In this document: positions 1 through 7,769 of the stretch, piece by piece
Position numbering within the stretch: the stretch's first letter is position 1
How the letters are laid out: each line of letters opens with the position of its first letter
Assembly (NCBI RefSeq): GCF_030269365.1
Contig: NZ_BSTF01000021.1
Coordinates: 1-64,000 of the forward strand
Origin: Lentzea sp. NBRC 102530
GTDB lineage: Bacteria; Actinomycetota; Actinomycetes; Mycobacteriales; Pseudonocardiaceae
Direction: 5' to 3'
DNA length: 64,000 nucleotides
The notes under the pieces: model-generated
What the model saw: only the letters and a program-made list of their open reading frames with translations
Told to the model about the DNA's origin: nothing
The model's database searches: none
Program-made: the position numbers and the translations under genes

Positions 1-235
1 AGACCAGACGACAGATCTTCGGAAAGACACAAGGTCAGTCAAGCCACGAGTCAGACCAGCCCAGCGAGAACCACCACACACATCCTCACTGTCAAGCCCC
101 GATCCCCATCGTCGCGAAGCGGCGATGCCTGGCCCACGCTCGTCGAGGTCTCCAGGACCACCACCCAAGCGAGCCCAACAGAGTGCCCCAACACCCCACA
201 ACCCCGCTCAACCGAACCCATCAGCCCGGTATGGG
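1..235. other. Gene-free left flank of the GH3 gene
   Basis: No convincing coding region is seen on either strand. The only open frames are short, without a ribosome-binding site or recognisable protein. The sequence is rich in short CCA/ACC runs. It is probably the end of an intergenic region whose left gene lies outside the window. Confidence 0.5.
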
Positions 236-282
236 ACTTTCGTCCTGAAAGTTTCCGGAACAAAGTCGTGAGAGCGTTCCCA
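236..282 (+). promoter_or_regulatory. Tandem LacI-type operators upstream of the GH3 gene
   Basis: Two elements are visible. GAAAGTTTC (247-255) matches the GAAASTTTC palindrome found at actinobacterial xylan and plant-polysaccharide genes, and it sits inside a larger inverted repeat ACTTTC-N5-GAAAGT (236-252). TGAGAGCGTTCCCA (269-282) differs at two positions from the CebR cellobiose-repressor box TGGGAGCGCTCCCA. Both lie just upstream of the GH3 start at 320, where a LacI-family repressor would block transcription. Identity of the regulators is inferred from the motifs. Confidence 0.6.
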
Positions 283-319
283 TTGACGTGGACGTAACAC
301 GCCGTTGAGGATCGGCGGC

Positions 320-2932
320 ATGCATTGGAGAAGCACTCTCGCCGCAGTGCTGGGGCTGACGCTCGCCGCCGGCACGACCTCGGCGGCCGTCGCGCAGGAC
401 GCGCAGCACTGGCCGCCGAAGCCGCCGAAGCAGACGGTCATCGGGCAGCCCAAGACGGAGCACGGCTGTGCCCGCATCGAGAAGTCCCTGCCGGAGCTCA
501 AGGGCTGGCCGAAGGTCGAGAGCCAGCTCGACGGTGACCGCAGGGACGAGGCGAGGATCAAGGCGATCCTCAAGGACATGACGCTGGCCGAGAAGGTCGG
601 TCAGATGACCCAGCCGGAGATCGCCGCGATCACGGCCGAGGACGTCAAGACCTACGGGTTCGGCTCCGTCCTCAACGGTGGCGGCAGCTGGCCCGGCGCG
701 AAGAAGAACGCGACGCCGCAGGAGTGGCTGGCGCTGGCCGACGCGTACTTCGAGGCCTCGAAGCAGTCGCGCACCAAGATCCCCGTCATCTGGGGCATCG
801 ACGCCGTGCACGGCAACAACAACGTCTACGGCGCGACGGTCTTCCCGCACAACATCGGTCTCGGTGCGACGCAGGACCCGTGCCTCATCCGCGACATCAA
901 CGCGGCCACGGCCGAGCAGATCCGCGCCACCGGCCAGGACTGGGCGTTCTCGCCGACGCTCGCCGTCGTGCAGGACGACCGCTGGGGCCGCACGTACGAG
1001 GGCTTCTCCGAGGACCCGCGGATCACGCGCGCCTACGGCTACGAGGCCGTGCGCGGTCTGCAGGACAACGCCAAGAAGCGCATCAGCGAAGACGGCGTGA
1101 TCGCCACCGCGAAGCACTTCCTCGGTGACGGCGGCACGACCGGCGGCAAGGACCAGGGCGTCAACGCCTTCTCCGAGAAGGACATGATCAACCTGCACGG
1201 CCAGGGCTACTACGGTGCCCTCGCCGCGGGTGCGCAGTCGGTGATGATCTCGTTCAACAGCTGGACGAACGACGTCATCAACGAGGGCAAGGTGCACGGC
1301 TCCAAGTACGTGCAGACCGGCATCCTCAAGGAGAAGATGGGCTTCGACGGCCTGCTCGTCGGCGACTGGAACGGCCACGGCCAGGTCACCGGCTGCACTA
1401 ACGGCTCCTGCCCGCAGGCGGTCAACGCCGGTCTCGACATCTTCATGGTGCCGAACGACTGGAAGGCGTTCATCACCAACACGATCGCGTCCGTCGAAAA
1501 GGGCGAGATCCCGATGGCCCGCATCGACGACGCGGTGACCCGCATCCTGCGCGTCAAGCTGCGCGCCGGCGTCTTCGAGGCCAAGAAGCCGTCGCTGCGC
1601 GAGCACGCCGGTGACGCGAAGGCGTTGCAGCACAAGGAACTGGCGCGCGAGGCCGTGCGCGAGTCCGCCGTGCTGCTGAAGAACGACAAGCGCGTGCTGC
1701 CGTTGTCCAAGCGCAGCAAGGTGCTCGTGGTCGGCAAGAGCGCCGACAACATCGGCAACCAGACCGGTGGCTGGACGCTGTCGTGGCAGGGCACCGGCAA
1801 CACCAACGCCGACTTCCCCAACGCCACCAGCATCCTCAAGGGCATCCAGGACACCCTGGGCACCGCGAACGTGACGTTCTCCGCGACCGCGGACGGCGTG
1901 GACGCGTCGCAGTTCGACGCCGTCATCGCCGTCATCGGTGAGACCCCGTACGCGGAGGGCGTCGGCGACCTCGGCAAGCGTTCCTTCGAGGCCGCCCGCC
2001 TGCAGCCGCAGGACCTCGCGGTGCTGGACAAGGTCTCCGGCAAGGGCAAGCCGGTCGTCACCGTGTACGTCGGTGGCCGCGCGCTCTACATGAACAAGGA
2101 GATCAACCGCTCCGACGCGTTCGTCGCGGCGTGGCTGCCCGGCACCGAGGGCGGCGGCATCGCCGACCTGCTGATCAAGGGACGCCACAACGGGTTCAGC
2201 GGCAAGCTGTCCTACTCGTGGCCCGGCGAGGCCTGCCCGGCGCTGCCCGGTGAGCCCGCCAAGAAGCCGCTGTTCAAGCTCGGCTACGGCCTGCGCGACT
2301 GGCAGACCGGCAACCTCGGCAAGCTCGACGAGACCAGCCCCGGCGCCCTGTGCTCCGGTGGTGGCGGCGGCACGGCCACCGAGGACCTGGAGGTCTTCAA
2401 CCGCACCGACATCGCGCCCTACCAGTCGATGATCGGGTCGGCGGAGAACTGGGGCGGCACGGTCATCGGCCCCGACGGCCAGGCCTCGCACGCCGAGATC
2501 AACGTCGTGCAGTCCGACGTCAACGTCCAGCAGGACGCGCTCAAGACGACGTGGACCGGCACCGGCCCCGGCCAGGTGTACCTGCAGAGCCCGGCGCCCG
2601 CCGACCTGCGGGGCTACGGCAACGCCAACTCCGCCATCGTGTTCGACGTGATCGTGCACCAGGCCCCGGCCAACCGCACGGTCATCAGCTCACACTGCCA
2701 GTACCCGTGCATGGCCGAGATCGATGCCACGCAGGTGTTCCGCGACCTCCCCGTCGGGCAGAAGTCGACCGTCAAGATCCCGGTCTCCTGCTTCTCCGAC
2801 AAGGGGCTGGACCTGGAACTGGTCAACACGCCGTTCCTCGTCTACACCGACGGCGCGTTCCAGGCCTCGTTCGCGAACATCCGGTGGGTGCCCAAGGCGG
2901 GCACCGATCCGGACGCCCTGCCCTGCACGTAG
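320..2932 (+). CDS. Secreted glycoside hydrolase family 3 exo-beta-glucanase/beta-glucosidase
   Basis: This is an 870-residue exported enzyme that should release glucose from beta-glucans or cello-oligosaccharides. The ATG at 320 is chosen because GAGG lies 9 bases upstream and a clean signal peptide follows (basic start, hydrophobic core, cleavage near AVAQDA). The N-terminal (beta/alpha)8 domain carries DGLLVGDWNGH, whose Asp349 fits the GH3 catalytic nucleophile. The alpha/beta sandwich domain follows. The last ~180 residues, from EDLEVFNRTDIAPYQS, resemble the ExoP galactose-binding-like module of long GH3 exo-1,3/1,4-beta-glucanases. The gene is monocistronic. Two LacI-type operators precede it and a 16-bp hairpin follows the stop, inside the convergent tetR gene. 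Exact substrate linkage cannot be read from sequence. Confidence 0.92.
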   Translation: MHWRSTLAAVLGLTLAAGTTSAAVAQDAQHWPPKPPKQTVIGQPKTEHGCARIEKSLPELKGWPKVESQLDGDRRDEARIKAILKDMTLAEKVGQMTQPEIAAITAEDVKTYGFGSVLNGGGSWPGAKKNATPQEWLALADAYFEASKQSRTKIPVIWGIDAVHGNNNVYGATVFPHNIGLGATQDPCLIRDINAATAEQIRATGQDWAFSPTLAVVQDDRWGRTYEGFSEDPRITRAYGYEAVRGLQDNAKKRISEDGVIATAKHFLGDGGTTGGKDQGVNAFSEKDMINLHGQGYYGALAAGAQSVMISFNSWTNDVINEGKVHGSKYVQTGILKEKMGFDGLLVGDWNGHGQVTGCTNGSCPQAVNAGLDIFMVPNDWKAFITNTIASVEKGEIPMARIDDAVTRILRVKLRAGVFEAKKPSLREHAGDAKALQHKELAREAVRESAVLLKNDKRVLPLSKRSKVLVVGKSADNIGNQTGGWTLSWQGTGNTNADFPNATSILKGIQDTLGTANVTFSATADGVDASQFDAVIAVIGETPYAEGVGDLGKRSFEAARLQPQDLAVLDKVSGKGKPVVTVYVGGRALYMNKEINRSDAFVAAWLPGTEGGGIADLLIKGRHNGFSGKLSYSWPGEACPALPGEPAKKPLFKLGYGLRDWQTGNLGKLDETSPGALCSGGGGGTATEDLEVFNRTDIAPYQSMIGSAENWGGTVIGPDGQASHAEINVVQSDVNVQQDALKTTWTGTGPGQVYLQSPAPADLRGYGNANSAIVFDVIVHQAPANRTVISSHCQYPCMAEIDATQVFRDLPVGQKSTVKIPVSCFSDKGLDLELVNTPFLVYTDGAFQASFANIRWVPKAGTDPDALPCT

Positions 2933-2946
2933 GCACTGAGCACCAG

Positions 2947-3522
2947 CTAGGCCCCCGGCGCGCTTCCTGCTGTTTTCTCCAGCAGGAAGCGCGCCGCCGT
3001 CTGTGCCTGCCGGGCGGGTTCGGACGACACGGTGATCGCCGTGTTCGTCATCGCCCCCTCGAACAGCAGGAAGATCGAGTCCGCCACCCATTCTGGCCGG
3101 CCGGTCGCCGCGACCATCGCCGCGATCGCCCCCCGCACGCCGGACTTCTGGTGGCGCACCACCGCCGTCACGCGCTCCGAGGACGGGCCCAGCTCCGCGT
3201 AGGAGTTGATGAACGCGCAGCCGCGGAAGTCCGTCGTCCCCGACGAGTCCGCCATCCAGTCGAAGACCGCGAGGACCTGCTCCTCCGGCGTCGACGCGCG
3301 CCGCACGTACTGCATGGTCGCGGCGGTGATGGCCTCCTCCCGCCGCCGCAGGACCTCCTCGACCAGCGCGTCCTTGCCGTCGAAGAGCTGGTAGAGCTTC
3401 TTCAGCGAGACGCCGGCCTCCGCGCGCAGCTCGTCCATGCCGACAGCGTGCGCGCTCTTCGCGTAAAACAGCCGGTCAGCGGCCTCTAGGACCCGCTCCC
3501 GCGCCTCTGTGTCCGCAGTCAC
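2947..3522 (-). CDS. TetR-family transcriptional repressor
   Basis: This 191-residue regulator has an N-terminal TetR helix-turn-helix (residues ~5-50, with VGMDELRAEAGVSLKKLYQLF as the DNA-reading part) and a ligand-binding C-terminal domain. An upstream ATG at 3573 would place codons over the operator. The GTG at 3522 has AAGGGG at the right distance and is preferred. The gene is divergent from the alpha/beta-hydrolase at 3614, and two strong palindromes lie between them, so it most likely represses both itself and the hydrolase. The inducer is unknown. Its 3' end doubles as a terminator hairpin for the neighbouring GH3 gene. Confidence 0.88.
   Translation of the reverse strand: MTADTEARERVLEAADRLFYAKSAHAVGMDELRAEAGVSLKKLYQLFDGKDALVEEVLRRREEAITAATMQYVRRASTPEEQVLAVFDWMADSSGTTDFRGCAFINSYAELGPSSERVTAVVRHQKSGVRGAIAAMVAATGRPEWVADSIFLLFEGAMTNTAITVSSEPARQAQTAARFLLEKTAGSAPGA
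2957..2995 (+). terminator. 16-bp terminator hairpin lying inside the tetR coding end
   Basis: Perfect 16-base arms (2957-2972 and 2980-2995) flank a 7-base loop TTTTCTC, starting 25 bases after the GH3 stop. The same bases encode the last codons of the convergent tetR gene (RFLLEKTAGSAP region). A stem this long is not expected by chance, so it is called as the terminator of the GH3 transcript. It could also act on tetR, whose stop follows immediately. Confidence 0.75.
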
Positions 3523-3542
3523 AACGCTTACCCCTTGCCGTG

Positions 3543-3558
3543 GAGAACGTACGTTCTC
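3543..3558. promoter_or_regulatory. TetR operator 1 (perfect 16-bp palindrome)
   Basis: GAGAACGTACGTTCTC is a perfect palindrome 21 bases upstream of the tetR GTG start. It shares the GAGAACG/CGTTCTC half-sites with the second palindrome at 3577-3594, with centres 35 bases apart. This fits cooperative TetR dimer binding across the divergent promoter. Confidence 0.75.
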
Positions 3559-3576
3559 TACCTTAGCACCCATGCC

Positions 3577-3594
3577 GGAGAACGAGCGTTCTCC
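3577..3594. promoter_or_regulatory. TetR operator 2 (8-bp arms)
   Basis: GGAGAACG-AG-CGTTCTCC is an inverted repeat with the same half-sites as operator 1. It ends 19 bases before the hydrolase start at 3614, just upstream of its ribosome-binding site, where bound repressor would block the rightward promoter or early elongation. Confidence 0.75.
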
Positions 3595-3613
3595 ACAACT
3601 GAAGGAGACGGGA

Positions 3614-4393
3614 ATGTCGAAGATCGTGCTGGTTCACGGACTGTGGCTCACCGCGGCGAGCTGGAAGAACGTCGCCGAACGCTTCGAGGCCGCCGGCCAC
3701 GAGGTGCTCACGCCGACCTGGCCCGGCTACGGCGAGGTCGCCGAGATGCGGGCCCACCCGGAGATCGCGAACGGCCTCGGCGTCGTCGAGATCACCGACC
3801 ACGTCGAGAAGTTCATCCGCGCCAACAACGCCGAGGACGCGATCATCATGGGCCACTCGTTCGGCGGCCTGATCACCCAGAAGCTGCTCGACCGGGGCCT
3901 CGGCAAGGCCGGCGTGGCGATCCACTCGGCGCCCGCCAAGGGCACGCTGGGCCTGCCGTTCTCCTCGCTCAAGGCCGCGTTCCCGGTGCTCAAGAACCCG
4001 GCCAACGCCAAGCGCAACGTCGCCCTGACGGCCGAGGAATGGCACTACGCCTTCACCAACACGCTCCCGAAGGACGAAGCCGAGGCGCTGCGCGAGAAGT
4101 GGGCCATCACCGCGCCCGGACGTCCGCTCTGGCAGGCCGCGACCGCCAACTTCACCACCCACAACGCGACCAGGGTCGACTACCGGAACCCGAACCGCGC
4201 GCCGCTGCTGTTCATCGCGAGCGAAAGCGACAACGTCGTGCCCGCCTCGATGAACCGCGAGAACGCCCGCCGTTACAAGACGCCCACCGTCACCGAGATC
4301 AAGGAGTTCCCGAACCGCCCGCACTTCGTCCTGGGCACGCAGGGCTGGGAAGAGGTCGCCGACCACGCCCTGAACTGGGCGAGCAGGTTCTAG
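3614..4393 (+). CDS. Alpha/beta-hydrolase (TetR-controlled)
   Basis: This is a 259-residue cytoplasmic hydrolase. The oxyanion-hole motif is VHGLW near residue 8, the nucleophile elbow is GHSFGG with Ser82, and a C-terminal His lies in RPHFVLG. The fold resembles esterases and cofactor-free haloperoxidase relatives; the substrate is not predictable. GGAG at 3604 precedes the ATG at 3614. An upstream in-frame start would run through the operators and is rejected. Its stop overlaps the convergent yigZ-like gene by 4 bases, and a nested hairpin inside that gene probably terminates it. Control by the divergent TetR suggests a role in detoxifying or modifying the TetR ligand. Confidence 0.85.
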   Translation: MSKIVLVHGLWLTAASWKNVAERFEAAGHEVLTPTWPGYGEVAEMRAHPEIANGLGVVEITDHVEKFIRANNAEDAIIMGHSFGGLITQKLLDRGLGKAGVAIHSAPAKGTLGLPFSSLKAAFPVLKNPANAKRNVALTAEEWHYAFTNTLPKDEAEALREKWAITAPGRPLWQAATANFTTHNATRVDYRNPNRAPLLFIASESDNVVPASMNRENARRYKTPTVTEIKEFPNRPHFVLGTQGWEEVADHALNWASRF

Positions 4394-4989
4394 GTGTCGA
4401 GGTCCACGGGCTCGCCCCTGATGGCGGTCACCGCACCGCCCGTCGCAGCGGCGAGCCAGACCTCGAAGTCGTCCGGGTCCTTCGTGAGAACGGTGAAGGT
4501 GACGTCATGACCGTAGTCCGTGTCCGCGACGTGGTACCCGGCCGCGCGCAACGCGTTCTCCAGCTTCCCGGCCTGATCGTGCTCCACGGCCAAAAGCACG
4601 CTCTCGTGCCGTTCGCGCGTCAAGGTGCCGAGAGCGTCGATGGCCTCGGACACGGCCCGTCCGTACGCGCGGACCAGGCCACCGGCCCCGAGTTTGATGC
4701 CGCCGTAGTAGCGGGTGACGACGACGGCGGTGTCCACGAGGTCCCGCCGCGTCAGCACCTCCAGCATCGGCACCCCGGCCGTGCCGGCGGGTTCGCCGTC
4801 GTCGGACGAGCGCTGGGTGTCCGCCGTCCGGAACGCCGTGCAGTTGTGCGAGGCCTGCCAGTGCTCCTTGCGGACCCGGGCGAAGAACTCGGAAGCCTCG
4901 GCGTCGGTGGCGACCCGGGCGACGTGGCACAGGAACCGCGACCGCTGGATCTCGATCTCGTGCGTGCCGTCCCGCTTGATCACCTTCAC
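4390..4989 (-). CDS. YigZ/IMPACT family protein (UPF0029)
   Basis: The 199-residue protein has the family hallmarks: a SRFLCHVARV start region, SHNCTAFRT, DDGEPAGTAGVPML and the strongly conserved VVVTRYYGGIKLGAGGLVRAY. The N-terminal half is the ribosomal S5 domain 2-like IMPACT fold, and the C-terminal ~70 residues are the DUF1949 ferredoxin-like domain. Eukaryotic IMPACT binds GCN1. The bacterial role is uncertain, with nucleic-acid or translation-related functions suggested. Its start overlaps the DNA ligase stop by 4 bases (4986-4989), so the two are probably translated from one mRNA. Confidence 0.93.
   Translation of the reverse strand: MKVIKRDGTHEIEIQRSRFLCHVARVATDAEASEFFARVRKEHWQASHNCTAFRTADTQRSSDDGEPAGTAGVPMLEVLTRRDLVDTAVVVTRYYGGIKLGAGGLVRAYGRAVSEAIDALGTLTRERHESVLLAVEHDQAGKLENALRAAGYHVADTDYGHDVTFTVLTKDPDDFEVWLAAATGGAVTAIRGEPVDLDT
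4398..4465 (+). terminator. Nested hairpin inside the yigZ-like coding end
   Basis: CGAGGTC (4398-4404) and GGCTCGCC (4409-4416) pair with GGCGAGCC (4450-4457) and GACCTCG (4459-4465). The loop contains a second stem, GGCGGT (4423-4428) with ACCGCC (4435-4440). The structure begins 5 bases after the hydrolase stop and lies wholly within the convergent gene's last codons. It is proposed as the hydrolase terminator. The loop is long, so confidence is moderate. Confidence 0.5.
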
Positions 4990-6050
4990 GGTTCGATTGT
5001 CCGCCGCCGCTCAGCCTCGCCGAACAGCGCGTCCAACTCCGCCGGCGGCACCTCTTCCAGCTGCTCGTACGTGCATTCCAGCGGCGTCTTGTCCGCGCGA
5101 AAGCGCACCAGCCGCGCGGTGTGCCGGAACCGGCCGCCCTGCACGTGCTCGTAGCGCACCTCGGCCACCCGCGACGGATCGAGCAGCACGACCTGGAGCT
5201 GCTTGCCGGGGTTCCACCGGCTGTTCATGCCGGGCCCCTCGTACGTCGCCCACGCCGCCCACGGGTGGTCGGCGGGATCGAGCAACGGCGCCAGCTCCTC
5301 GACCAGCTCCCGCCGCCGCGCCGCCGTGAAGCTGCTCGCCACGCCGACGTTGTGCAGCTCGCCGTCCTGGTAGAGCCCGAGCACCAGCGATCCGACCGTC
5401 TCGCCGTCCTTGTGCCACCGGTAGCCCGCGACCACGCAGTCGGCCGTCCGCTCGTGCTTCACCTTGAACATCACGCGCTTGTCCGGCTCGTACACCCCGT
5501 CCAGCGCCTTCACCATCACACCGTCGAACCCCGCGCCCTCGAACCGGGTGAACCAGTCCTGCGCCACGTCCGGGTCCGTTGTGGACGGTGTCAGGTAGAC
5601 ACCGGGCACCTCGGACACGGCCGTCTCCAGCAGCTTGCGCCGTTCGGCGAAGGACAACCCGGTGACGTCCTCGTCGCCCAGCGCCAGCAGGTCGAACGCC
5701 ACGAAGCTCGCCGGCGTCTCCACCGAGAGCTTCCGCACCCGCGACGCCGCCGGGTGCAGCCGCAGCTGCAACGTGTCGAAGCTCAACCCGTCCGGCGTCA
5801 CCAGGACGATCTCACCGTCCACCACGCACCGCGGCGGCAGAGCCCGTTCGAGCAGCGCCACGACCTCGGGGAAGTACCTGGTCAACGGCTTGTCGTTGCG
5901 CGAACCGAGCTCCACCTCGTCGCCGTCGCGGAACACGACGCACCGGAACCCGTCCCACTTGGGCTCGTAGGAGAGCCCGTCCCCGCGCGGCAGCGAGGGC
6001 ACGGACTTCGCGAGCATCGGCTTCACCGGCGGCAGCACGGGCAGGTCCAC
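4986..6050 (-). CDS. ATP-dependent DNA ligase, LigC type
   Basis: The 354-residue protein has the nucleotidyltransferase motif I EPKWDGFR, with Lys31 as the adenylated residue. Motif III lies around FVAFDLLAL, motif IV at FDGVMVKALDG and motif V at FKVKHERTADCVVAGYRW, followed by an OB-fold ending in FRHTARLVRFR. The length fits the compact LigC group of actinobacteria, which lacks the polymerase and nuclease domains of LigD. It should seal nicks using ATP, probably in repair, beside the essential NAD ligase elsewhere in the genome. It is first in an overlapping pair with the yigZ-like gene. Confidence 0.92.
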   Translation of the reverse strand: MDLPVLPPVKPMLAKSVPSLPRGDGLSYEPKWDGFRCVVFRDGDEVELGSRNDKPLTRYFPEVVALLERALPPRCVVDGEIVLVTPDGLSFDTLQLRLHPAASRVRKLSVETPASFVAFDLLALGDEDVTGLSFAERRKLLETAVSEVPGVYLTPSTTDPDVAQDWFTRFEGAGFDGVMVKALDGVYEPDKRVMFKVKHERTADCVVAGYRWHKDGETVGSLVLGLYQDGELHNVGVASSFTAARRRELVEELAPLLDPADHPWAAWATYEGPGMNSRWNPGKQLQVVLLDPSRVAEVRYEHVQGGRFRHTARLVRFRADKTPLECTYEQLEEVPPAELDALFGEAERRRTIEP

Positions 6051-6062
6051 CCCGCGACCATA

Positions 6063-6139
6063 GGCCGTGTCGGGCCAGTCCGTTCGATGAGACTCACGTC
6101 TGAGCGCGGCCAGCGCGGACGGACTGGCCCGACACGGCC
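6063..6139 (-). terminator. Exceptionally long perfect inverted repeat (21-base arms)
   Basis: Arms at 6063-6083 and 6119-6139 are perfectly complementary over 21 bases, around a 35-base loop with a small internal stem (CTCA-N4-TGAG, 6093-6104). The element begins 4 bases after the stop of the membrane-protein gene at 6144 and ends 13 bases before the ligase start. It probably terminates the three-gene module. The arm length exceeds a usual intrinsic terminator and there is no U tract, so a palindromic mobile or structured RNA element is an alternative. Confidence 0.6.
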
Positions 6140-6143
6140 CGGC

Positions 6144-7253
6144 TCAGCGCAACGACACCGCGAGCTTTTCGAGTTCCCGCACGTCCGCGTCCATGCCGTC
6201 GTCCTCGGGGATCGCCAGCGCGATCGGCCGCCGCAGCGTCACCGCGCCCGACCGGCGCGTCTCGAGGCCCGCCCGCAACCGTTCCGACAGCGGCAGGTCC
6301 TCCGGCGTCTCAGCGACGTACGGGCTGATCCGCACCAGCCCGTCGCGGCACTCGATCACCCGCCGGTAGTAGCGCCGGTGCACGCCGCGCAACGACACCG
6401 CGTCCCGCCGCGACGGCACCCGGTGCAGGGCGTCCTCGGGGAACGACTGGTGCAGCAACGTCCACAGTGGAGCCAGTCGGTGGTAGGCCCGCAGGTGCCG
6501 CAACCACAACCGGGTCGCGGCGAAGCGCATCGCCGCGATCGGGTAGATCACGCCGATCACGCAGAACAGCACGCCCGGCAGCAGGAACCACACCGCGGTC
6601 GTCAGCAGCCAGCGGGGGAGCGGCTCACCGAAGTAGCGGGAGACGTTGGAGGCCACGAAGATCGCGTCGGCCGGCACCAGCAGCGCGAGACCCGTCGAGG
6701 TGATCAGCAGGCCGCGCCGCAACCGGGGCTCGGCGCCGCGGGCGTAGCGGCGCGCCCACACGAACATGGTCGCGAACCCGTAGAGCAGGTAGCCGTTGCC
6801 CAGCGCGTAGAAGACCGTGATCGCGAGGATCCCGGTCGGGCCGCCGCCGAGCGAGTTCGGCACGCGCGCCGCGGCCACCCTCAGGTCGTCCGGGATCGCG
6901 AGCACCGCCCACGTCATCACGGTGATGCACAGCACCAGTGGCGCGAGCTGGAGCAACGCCTGCCGCTTGGCGCGGGCGTCGTCCAGCGCGGAGAAGATGA
7001 AGAAGCAGATCAGGCCGTACACGCCGACCTGGAGCATCGAGTGCTGGATCAGCTGGCACACCATCGGGTCGAGCCCGAGGAACCACCGCCCGTTGGCCGC
7101 CGCCCGGCCGAACGGGTAGCCGATCGCCCAGCCCGCGACCAGTCCGGTCACCGACCGCAGGCGCGGGTCGAACGGTCTGCGCACCAGCAGGTACAGCACG
7201 ACCGCGAGGGCCGAGAACGCGACGATGCCCTGTGTTTCCTTGAGGTACTCCAC
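6144..7253 (-). CDS. MAB_1171c-like polytopic membrane protein (DUF6545-type)
   Basis: The 369-residue protein has about seven hydrophobic helices in its first ~250 residues (for example IVAFSALAVVLYLLV, LAPLVLCITVMTWAVLAI and GVLFCVIGVIYPIAA). A cytoplasmic C-terminal domain follows, with LWTLLHQSFPEDALH and RVIECRDGLVRISPYV, which resembles the DUF6545 tail of the family annotated as putative MAB_1171c transporters. Transport activity is not demonstrated. The GTG start at 7253 abuts the TAG stop of the metallopeptidase gene, so translation is coupled. It is the last gene of the XRE/ImmA-IrrE/membrane-protein triplet widely seen in actinobacteria. Confidence 0.8.
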   Translation of the reverse strand: MEYLKETQGIVAFSALAVVLYLLVRRPFDPRLRSVTGLVAGWAIGYPFGRAAANGRWFLGLDPMVCQLIQHSMLQVGVYGLICFFIFSALDDARAKRQALLQLAPLVLCITVMTWAVLAIPDDLRVAAARVPNSLGGGPTGILAITVFYALGNGYLLYGFATMFVWARRYARGAEPRLRRGLLITSTGLALLVPADAIFVASNVSRYFGEPLPRWLLTTAVWFLLPGVLFCVIGVIYPIAAMRFAATRLWLRHLRAYHRLAPLWTLLHQSFPEDALHRVPSRRDAVSLRGVHRRYYRRVIECRDGLVRISPYVAETPEDLPLSERLRAGLETRRSGAVTLRRPIALAIPEDDGMDADVRELEKLAVSLR

Positions 7254-7766
7254 CTACAACCACCCCAGGCGGTCCGCGAGCGACTTCGACATGCGCCGCG
7301 CCGGGCCCTCGGACGCGCGGGGCGCGACCTTGTCCAGCACCGACGCCCACTCCAGGATGATCGTCGCCACCGTCTCGGCCTCGCGTTCGTGCGCCGAGTC
7401 GTAGGACGTGCGCCGCAACGCCCGCCGCACCGCGTTCGGTTCGAGGTCGGGGTAGAGGCCCGCGAGCAGATCGTCGTCCTGCTCGTCGCTCGTGTGCCCG
7501 GCCAGCAGGTGGCCGAGTTCGTGCAGGATGATGTGGTTCTGGTGCGCCTTCGACGTCTCCTGCTGGTACAGGATGTAGTCGGCCTTGGCGGTCGCGATCC
7601 ACACGCCGTACGGGCCGGGCACCGGGATCGGGTGCGCGATCAGCCGGATCGGCTTGCCGCGCTGGTCACCGACGCGCCGGCACAGCTCGTGCACGTCGAG
7701 CGGCGGCTGGATGTCCAGCTCGTTCAACAAGCGGCGGCACCGCTTGCGCAAATCTCGTTCGGCCAC
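7254..7766 (-). CDS. ImmA/IrrE-family zinc metallopeptidase
   Basis: The 170-residue protein carries the gluzincin motif HELGH at residues 82-86, within IILHELGHLLAGH. The next conserved acid is likely in EREAETVATII. ImmA/IrrE proteases cleave or inactivate partner XRE-type repressors, as in ICEBs1 ImmA and Deinococcus IrrE/DdrO. Here an XRE protein is encoded 3 bases upstream, which strongly suggests a regulator/protease pair. The GTG start at 7766 follows that gene's TGA directly. The trigger and the cleavage site in the partner are unknown. Confidence 0.88.
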   Translation of the reverse strand: MAERDLRKRCRRLLNELDIQPPLDVHELCRRVGDQRGKPIRLIAHPIPVPGPYGVWIATAKADYILYQQETSKAHQNHIILHELGHLLAGHTSDEQDDDLLAGLYPDLEPNAVRRALRRTSYDSAHEREAETVATIILEWASVLDKVAPRASEGPARRMSKSLADRLGWL

Positions 7767-7769
7767 GAG

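Noticed and set aside
221..2659. Long open frame on the minus strand opposite the GH3 gene
   Set aside because: It is a mirror frame of a high-GC gene. It is rich in Arg/Val/Asp/Gly with no domain, and the plus strand has a clear GH3 enzyme.
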